DNA of 27,525 nt from Bacillota bacterium (lineage in GTDB: Bacteria > Bacillota > Clostridia > Clostridiales > Clostridiaceae): assembly GCA_030706015.1 (NCBI GenBank), contig JAUZPI010000059.1, positions 1-27,525 on the forward strand. Reading direction: 5' to 3'. This document shows, one piece after another, positions 22,775 to 27,525 of this stretch. A program made the position numbers and the translations under genes. Numbering within the stretch: the first letter of the stretch is position 1; each line of letters starts with the position of its first letter. The notes beneath the pieces were generated by a model. The model saw only the letters and a list, made by a program, of their open reading frames with translations, did not search any database and was not told where the DNA came from.

Positions 22775-23662
22775 ATGCTAAATATAATAAAAGAAAAAAT
22801 TAATAATATGGAACAACTGATTTTGCAAAATAGCATAATTAAAATGATAATAGTACCAGCTCAAGGCGGTAGAATTGTAGAATATTCAAGAGAAGGCTTA
22901 AACATATTTTATAGAAACCCTGAATGTATAGGTGTTAAGGGAGACATTAACGCTGACATGGTATGGAGAAATTGGCTGAATGTGGGCGGTTACAAGGTAT
23001 GGCCTGCACCTCAAAGCAGATGGAAGTGGCCTCCAATATTTGATATTGATCTAAATACCTTTGAATACAGCATTATTGAAGAAAAGGACAGAATACAGGT
23101 TACTTTAGTAAGTCCCGTTTCAAAGGTTCTAAAGCTGCAGTTTAAAAGAACAATTATAATGAAGGAAGCATCTTCAGCAGTGGATATAGAAGAAGAAATG
23201 ATAAACTATGGTGACGAAGCTGCAAAGTGGTCTCTTTGGGGCGTTACGCAAGCGCTTTCCCCTGGAAGAGTTGAAATAAAGCTTAATTCTAATGTTTATT
23301 TTGGAGGGGTTAATTTCTTTCAAGAGTTTGGAATACCTCCGCAGGAAATGTACAGGCTTAATAGAACAGAAGAAGGCAATATACTGGAGCTGACCTGTAA
23401 TGAGCTGGGAAGATACAAGGTAGGAACTGTTACAGACAATACCTCCATAAAATACATATGCAATCGTTATGAAAGACCTATGATATATACTATAGATTTT
23501 GATTACGAAGGTGAAGTATTATATCCTCACGGCAACAATGTAGAGGTATATAATGAAACTTACAGAAAATACGTTGAGCTTGAAGTATTAAGTGAATGGA
23601 AGTTTATTGAACCAAAAGAAAGTATAAAACTTAATTGTACCTGGAATTTAGAATTTCAATAG
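22775..23662 (+). CDS. DUF4380-like protein with an aldose-epimerase-type fold
   Basis: A 295-residue soluble protein. It opens with strands typical of a galactose-mutarotase-like beta-sandwich (MIIVPAQGGRIVEYS), followed by NWLNVGGYKVWPAPQSRWKWPP, a hallmark of DUF4380. Later KWSLWGVTQ and VLYPHGNNVEVYNE also fit. Members are presumed to bind carbohydrate but have no proven reaction. The usual epimerase catalytic histidine/glutamate arrangement is not obvious. The start is ATG 22775 after GGAGGGGGA; ATG 22760 lies before that site. The gene stands alone, with its own promoter and palindrome upstream and a terminator shared with the LTA synthase gene. Confidence 0.75.
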   Translation: MLNIIKEKINNMEQLILQNSIIKMIIVPAQGGRIVEYSREGLNIFYRNPECIGVKGDINADMVWRNWLNVGGYKVWPAPQSRWKWPPIFDIDLNTFEYSIIEEKDRIQVTLVSPVSKVLKLQFKRTIIMKEASSAVDIEEEMINYGDEAAKWSLWGVTQALSPGRVEIKLNSNVYFGGVNFFQEFGIPPQEMYRLNRTEEGNILELTCNELGRYKVGTVTDNTSIKYICNRYERPMIYTIDFDYEGEVLYPHGNNVEVYNETYRKYVELEVLSEWKFIEPKESIKLNCTWNLEFQ

Positions 23663-23667
23663 AATAA

Positions 23668-23698
23668 AAAGCAGTGACTACTATTCAGCCACTGCTTT
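23668..23698. terminator. Bidirectional terminator between convergent genes
   Basis: AAAGCAGTG (23668-23676) pairs with CACTGCTTT (23690-23698) around a 13-base loop. CTTTTATTT on the right and AGAATAA on the left give U-rich tails in both directions, so it can end both the DUF4380-like gene and the LTA synthase gene. Confidence 0.85.
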
Positions 23699-23701
23699 CT
23701 T

Positions 23702-25576
23702 TTATTTGTTTTTTTCTAAAGTTTTGATTAAATTATGATTTAAGATATCATCAGAGTATTGCAGCTGAGAAGTTGCATTATCCTTTTTCTGTTTAAGCTC
23801 TGGAGTTTCAGGAATAACGCTGCCTGTCTTAACATCATAATAGGTATTTGTATAGGAAACATAGAAGGAGTTTCCATCTGTAAAGGAGCCATTTCTAAAG
23901 GTTACCATACTATTATTACTAAATAGATCGTTTCCTAACATATATTTTTGTGGTAAATCAAACATATTTGCTAAAGTAGGGTAAATGTCCATTTCTCCAC
24001 TGTATTTATGATTTACACCTTTGTATTCTTCGTTAGGGAAATGAATAATCATTGGCACCTTTTGAAGCTCATACCATTTTAAATCATCAGGGTTTTTAGT
24101 ATTTGTAAAATCATATAACTGCTGTATTTGATTTTTTGGAATAGCAAAATGGTCTCCATATATAACTATTATAGAATTCTTTGTTATGCCTTCTTTATCA
24201 AGCTTATCTAAAAATGTTCCAAGCTGAGCATCAGTATAATGAATTCCTTTTAGATAATTTCCCATAAAGGTATTTTCATAAGAGCCGGTATTGAAATCAC
24301 CATAGCCCTTTACATCATCATAAGGATAATGACTGCTTAAAGTTATTAAGAAGGAATAATATGGCTGAGCGAAACTTTTAAGCTTATCCACAGATTGATT
24401 TAAGAAGGATTTATCACTTAAACCAAGACCTACAGTTTCATCCTGCTTATAGGAGGTAGCACCATAAAAATCATCAAATTTTTGAGCTTTATACATTACA
24501 TTTCTGTTCCAAAAGCCTTCCTGATAACCGTGAAGAGCAGCAGTGTAATAGCCTGCATCATTCATTTCCTTTGGAAGAGAGCTGTATTGATTACCGCAAT
24601 ATAAATAGTAAGCAGCACCTGAAGCAGCTGGATACAGTGAATTATTTGTCATAAATTCAGCATCAGAAGTACCGCCAGCGGCAACCTGATAAAAATAATT
24701 ATCAAAATAAACACTTCTATTTATCCATTTGTTCAAATTAGGAGTAATTTCCTGATTATTAACCTTATTATTAATAGCAAACTGCTGAAGAGCTTCAACC
24801 TGAATTATAATTAGGTTTTTACCCTTTCCAATGCCAGCCATAGTTGTATCTGTATTTGATTTACTTTGAGTAGTCAAAAATGTTTTTATAGCTGTTTCTT
24901 CACTTGCAGGCAGTCTGCTGGAATTAGCAATCTTAGTGGATACCACATTATAAAGATCTAAAACATGAAAGTTTAAATCGCCTAAAGTTTCTGCAATATA
25001 TAATCTGTTAAACATAGTGCTGATTAATCTAGGCTGATCTACAGAAAGCTTGTAAATATCTGTTCCGTCAACGAAGACACCTACAGCAAATAAAATAATG
25101 AAAGGAATTAATCTGAATTTAAAGGCAAGCTGTCTTCTTTCAACCTTTCTGTAAAGTCTAAGAAGAGGTATAAGCACTATAATATCTAGAAAATATATAA
25201 AATCAAGAGGCTTCACTAGAGAAGATACACTTGCAGTGACCCCTCCAAGCATTATACCGTTTCTTATTGCTGCTATTGCAATAACATCCTTGAAATATTT
25301 AAAATAGATACCATCAGCTACTAGAAATAAACTAATAATAATATTGAAAATATAAAGAGTTCTGGTTCTATGTTTATTTTTTAGCAGTATGGCAATACTT
25401 GCAAATACCAATGTGGATGCAGCAACTGGTTGGAAAAGCATTTTGTAGCTGTAATTAGGAGTAGTTTGTACTGAAAAATATAAAAGCTTAAAGGTAACTG
25501 CCAGTACAAAGAAAATAATATCAAAATTATTAACCACAAACTTTTTAAGCTGCGGCAGAATATGTTCTTTTGTCAT
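23702..25576 (-). CDS. ltaS: LTA synthase family protein (LtaS-type phosphoglycerol transferase)
   Basis: A membrane enzyme that polymerises glycerol phosphate from phosphatidylglycerol into lipoteichoic acid or a related polymer. Five hydrophobic segments fill residues 1-170; the extracellular sulfatase-like domain starts near 252. Catalytic and metal positions known from S. aureus LtaS have clear counterparts: Glu261 (IIIQVEALQ), nucleophile Thr303 (AAGGTSDAEF), His416 (SSHYPYD), Asp475 and His476 (VIYGDHF), with FWNR at 355-358. The 624 residues are normal. GGGAGGTCAC lies before the ATG. Clostridia often have several paralogs, so the exact polymer or role (primase or synthase) is open. 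The upstream region carries an 18-base palindrome. Confidence 0.92.
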   Translation of the reverse strand: MTKEHILPQLKKFVVNNFDIIFFVLAVTFKLLYFSVQTTPNYSYKMLFQPVAASTLVFASIAILLKNKHRTRTLYIFNIIISLFLVADGIYFKYFKDVIAIAAIRNGIMLGGVTASVSSLVKPLDFIYFLDIIVLIPLLRLYRKVERRQLAFKFRLIPFIILFAVGVFVDGTDIYKLSVDQPRLISTMFNRLYIAETLGDLNFHVLDLYNVVSTKIANSSRLPASEETAIKTFLTTQSKSNTDTTMAGIGKGKNLIIIQVEALQQFAINNKVNNQEITPNLNKWINRSVYFDNYFYQVAAGGTSDAEFMTNNSLYPAASGAAYYLYCGNQYSSLPKEMNDAGYYTAALHGYQEGFWNRNVMYKAQKFDDFYGATSYKQDETVGLGLSDKSFLNQSVDKLKSFAQPYYSFLITLSSHYPYDDVKGYGDFNTGSYENTFMGNYLKGIHYTDAQLGTFLDKLDKEGITKNSIIVIYGDHFAIPKNQIQQLYDFTNTKNPDDLKWYELQKVPMIIHFPNEEYKGVNHKYSGEMDIYPTLANMFDLPQKYMLGNDLFSNNSMVTFRNGSFTDGNSFYVSYTNTYYDVKTGSVIPETPELKQKKDNATSQLQYSDDILNHNLIKTLEKNK

Positions 25577-25861
25577 AAGTGACCTCCCAAAATCCTAAAA
25601 TTTACGTAAGCTATTGACCCCTACGATAATTAACACAAATTAAAGTATAGGTTATATTTGTGTATAGAAATATAATAAACTATGAATAAAATGTTATGAA
25701 ACTTCATAACTTTATTAATTATACTACTTTTCATGTATTATTCAATGTGTATTCATGTTTTTTGTGGTTTTATCTATTTACATATATCCAATACTATAGC
25801 ATAATAATTATGTAGAATTATACAGAAATTAAATAATTAAAGGAGGTGTAAAGCTGGTTTT
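25577..25861. promoter_or_regulatory. Divergent control region with an 18-base palindrome
   Basis: GTTATGAA AC TTCATAAC (25693-25710) is a perfect dyad with 8-base arms, the shape of a dimeric repressor site. It lies about 115 bases before the LtaS-type gene and 150 before the leader ORF of the other side. Several TATAAT-like words occur on both strands; none has a clear -35. AGGAGGTG at 25841-25848 is a strong ribosome binding site for the downstream leader. No larger gene is seen here. Confidence 0.5.
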
Positions 25862-25933
25862 ATGCTTGTAATAATTATAAATAAAAGCATAGGCAGTCCA
25901 AGTAATGGATTACAATACCAGCGACAATTATGA
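25862..25933 (+). CDS. Possible 23-residue leader peptide overlapping the RDD-like gene
   Basis: ATG 25862 opens a frame of 23 codons whose TGA overlaps the ATG of the next gene (ATGA, 25930-25933). The very good AGGAGGTG at 25841-25848 lies 13 bases before this ATG and about 80 before the next gene, which has no good site of its own. TATGCTT (25861-25867) and AAGCATA (25885-25891) form a 7-bp hairpin that includes the start codon. The peptide (starts MLVIIINKSIGSP) has no recognised motif. It may couple translation of the next gene or be accidental. Confidence 0.4.
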   Translation: MLVIIINKSIGSPSNGLQYQRQL

Positions 25934-26193
25934 CAGAAGTAAAAGTAAGTTTTGCACAATCAATAATATCAACATTAATTGATCAAATAATATTAGGTGC
26001 AGGTTCAACTGCTTTAGTATACTTGATAGATTTTATTTTAAGAAAGGGACCAGGTTTGTACTTTGCAGATATATTTTCAGCAATTTTCATAGTTTATGTT
26101 GTTGCTACATTAATATATAATTCTGTAATGGTAGCTACAAAGAAAGCAACTGTAGGTCAAAAGCTTCAACAATTAATGGTTGTAAGTAAATAA
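25930..26193 (+). CDS. Small RDD-like membrane protein
   Basis: An 87-residue protein with two hydrophobic segments (about 8-36 and 47-68). DQIILGAGSTALVYLIDF followed by KKATVGQKLQQLMVV at the C-terminus matches the RDD family, in which the end usually reads TxGK-LxGLxVV. It is shorter than most RDD proteins and lacks the charged first motif in full; the Asp17 position fits the second conserved residue. Function is unknown; RDD proteins are sometimes linked to ion exchange, which cannot be claimed here. The start overlaps the stop of a possible leader ORF. It ends 26 bases before the methyltransferase gene, so the two may be co-transcribed. Confidence 0.7.
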   Translation: MTEVKVSFAQSIISTLIDQIILGAGSTALVYLIDFILRKGPGLYFADIFSAIFIVYVVATLIYNSVMVATKKATVGQKLQQLMVVSK

Positions 26194-26219
26194 TTTAAAA
26201 TTTAACTAGGAGAATCCGC

Positions 26220-27525
26220 ATGAAAAAAAGAAAAGAGTACGATTTTTTAATTGAAGATACAGCCTTTCCTGGCAGTGGCGTAGCAATGTATGAAGGAACA
26301 AGAGTACATATAAAAGGTGCACTTCCTGGCCAAAAGGTTAGAGCAAGAGTAACAAAAAATAAAGAAGGGTATTCTGAAGCAAAATTAACTCGGGTTTTAG
26401 AGGATGTAGATTATAAAATTGAACCTAGCTGTCCTCATTTTGGAGTTTGCGGAGGATGCACTCATCAATTTATAGATTATGAAAAGCAGCTTCAATATAA
26501 AGAAGATCAAGTACTTAAATTGTTTAAAGCAGCTAACATAGAAAATTACGAATTTTTAGGCATAGAAGGCAGTCCAGAAGTATTTGAATACAGAAACAAA
26601 ATGGAATTTTCCTTTGGTGATTTTGAAAAGGGCGGAGAACTGACCCTTGGAATGCATATAAAAAATAAGTCCTTTGGAATCGTTGGCACTAATATGTGTC
26701 AAATAGTTGATGAAGACTTTAGAAAAATACTAACTACAGTAGTTGAGTATTTTAAAACTAAGGAACTGCCATATTATAAGGTACTAAAGCATGAAGGATA
26801 CCTTAGAAATCTGGTAGTGAGAAAAGCTAAAAACACTGGTGAGATACTGATAAATATAGTAACTACTTCACAAGTAGAATTTGACTATTCAGAAATAACT
26901 GAATTACTAAAAGGCCAAGACTACAAGGGCAAATTAACAGGAATTATACATACTTTTAATGACTCATTATCCGACGTAGTGCAGGCTGATAAAGTAGAAA
27001 TACTATTTGGAAGCGACTATATAACAGGGACCTTGCTGGGCTTGAAGTTTAAGATAACTTCCTTCTCCTTCTTCCAGACTAATTCCTTGGGAGCTGAAAA
27101 ACTCTACAGCATGGTAAGAGACTTCATGGGAGATGCAGACTCAAAAGTAGTATTTGACTTGTACTGTGGAACAGGAACCATAGGTCAAATAGCTGCAAAA
27201 GAAGCAGAAAAAGTAGTAGGCATCGAGCTGATAGAAGAAGCAGTAGAAGCAGCCAACGAAAACGCAGCCCTAAATGGCTTAACAAACTGCCATTTCATAG
27301 CTGGCGACATAGCTAAGGTTATAACTCAAATAAAAGAACAGCCAGACATCATAATCTTAGACCCACCAAGGCCAGGAGTACACCCAACAGCATTAGACTA
27401 CGTAATCAAATTTAATGCCAAGGATATCATCTACGTTTCCTGCAACCCAGAAAGCCTTGTAAGAGACCTAAAGGTGCTCATAGGCAAAGGCTATGTGGTG
27501 GGTAAGTTTAAAGTGATGGATATGT
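26220..27525 (+). CDS. rlmD: 23S rRNA (uracil-5-)-methyltransferase RlmD/RumA family, 3' end cut by window
   Basis: A SAM-dependent RNA m5U methyltransferase. The frame is open from ATG 26220 to the end of the window (435 codons), so only the extreme C-terminus is missing. An N-terminal TRAM domain (residues 6-62, EGTRVHIKGALPGQKVRARV) binds RNA. Cysteines in SCPHFGVCGGC and a later TNMCQIV form the 4Fe-4S site. The Rossmann part has FDLYCGTGTIG and LDPPRPG; the catalytic cysteine is in YVSCNPESL. CTAGGAGAA precedes the start. Firmicutes carry RlmCD-type enzymes that methylate one or both of U747 and U1939, so the exact target is not certain. Confidence 0.92.
   Translation, partial: MKKRKEYDFLIEDTAFPGSGVAMYEGTRVHIKGALPGQKVRARVTKNKEGYSEAKLTRVLEDVDYKIEPSCPHFGVCGGCTHQFIDYEKQLQYKEDQVLKLFKAANIENYEFLGIEGSPEVFEYRNKMEFSFGDFEKGGELTLGMHIKNKSFGIVGTNMCQIVDEDFRKILTTVVEYFKTKELPYYKVLKHEGYLRNLVVRKAKNTGEILINIVTTSQVEFDYSEITELLKGQDYKGKLTGIIHTFNDSLSDVVQADKVEILFGSDYITGTLLGLKFKITSFSFFQTNSLGAEKLYSMVRDFMGDADSKVVFDLYCGTGTIGQIAAKEAEKVVGIELIEEAVEAANENAALNGLTNCHFIAGDIAKVITQIKEQPDIIILDPPRPGVHPTALDYVIKFNAKDIIYVSCNPESLVRDLKVLIGKGYVVGKFKVMDM

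Noticed and set aside
1..27525. CRISPR arrays, tRNA or rRNA genes, prophage or integrative element genes
   Set aside because: No regularly spaced repeats, cloverleaf-like genes, integrases or phage structural genes were seen on reading both strands.

Overview
The window looks like chromosomal DNA of an AT-rich, anaerobic Gram-positive bacterium, most likely Clostridium sensu stricto. This rests on the purC-F-M-N / purD order, strong AGGAGG-type ribosome binding sites, frequent TTG starts, a 4Fe-4S type PurF with a propeptide, an LtaS-type enzyme, a split transketolase, and oxygen-sensitive 2-hydroxyacyl-CoA dehydratase-type proteins. The species cannot be named from this sequence. No tRNA, rRNA, CRISPR array or intact mobile element was seen.

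Layout. (1) 1-4970: de novo purine genes purC (5' cut by the window edge), purF, purM, purN and, after an intrinsic terminator, purD. No purH lies between purN and purD, where it sits in several clostridia. (2) 5219-10123: an accessory block. It holds a HAD phosphatase, about 700 bases of non-coding or decayed DNA with a possible gene remnant, a two-gene transketolase, a single-domain arabinose-5-phosphate-isomerase-like SIS protein, and a convergent gene resembling the butirosin BtrH N-terminal family. (3) 10508-14785: apparently independent genes: a SplB-like radical SAM protein, an alpha/beta hydrolase, motAB without other flagellar genes, and a YdcF/SanA-like envelope protein. (4) 14797-17974: a promoter, a probable preQ1-I riboswitch and two terminator-like hairpins, then a tightly coupled operon: HgdB/DCCP-like reductase component, ATP-dependent activase, queC, queT. 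(5) 17985-21785: a near-consensus promoter, FMN riboswitch, terminator, then ribD-ribE-ribBA-ribH. (6) 21790-27525: a TauE/SafE transporter, a DUF4380-like protein, an LTA synthase family enzyme, a small RDD-like membrane protein preceded by a leader peptide ORF, and the 5' part of an RlmD-type rRNA methyltransferase running off the window.

Most interesting result. The activase/dehydratase-like pair sits under the same apparent preQ1 riboswitch as queC and queT, and its reading frames overlap each other and queC. This points to a low-potential, ATP-driven iron-sulfur reductase working in 7-deazaguanine/queuosine metabolism. Candidate steps are the nitrile reduction of preQ0 (normally QueF) or the final epoxyqueuosine reduction (normally QueG or QueH). 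The genetic link is read from the sequence; the chemical role is a hypothesis. The second candidate system is the HAD / split transketolase / SIS isomerase module, which looks like a private branch of pentose-phosphate chemistry with no known end product.
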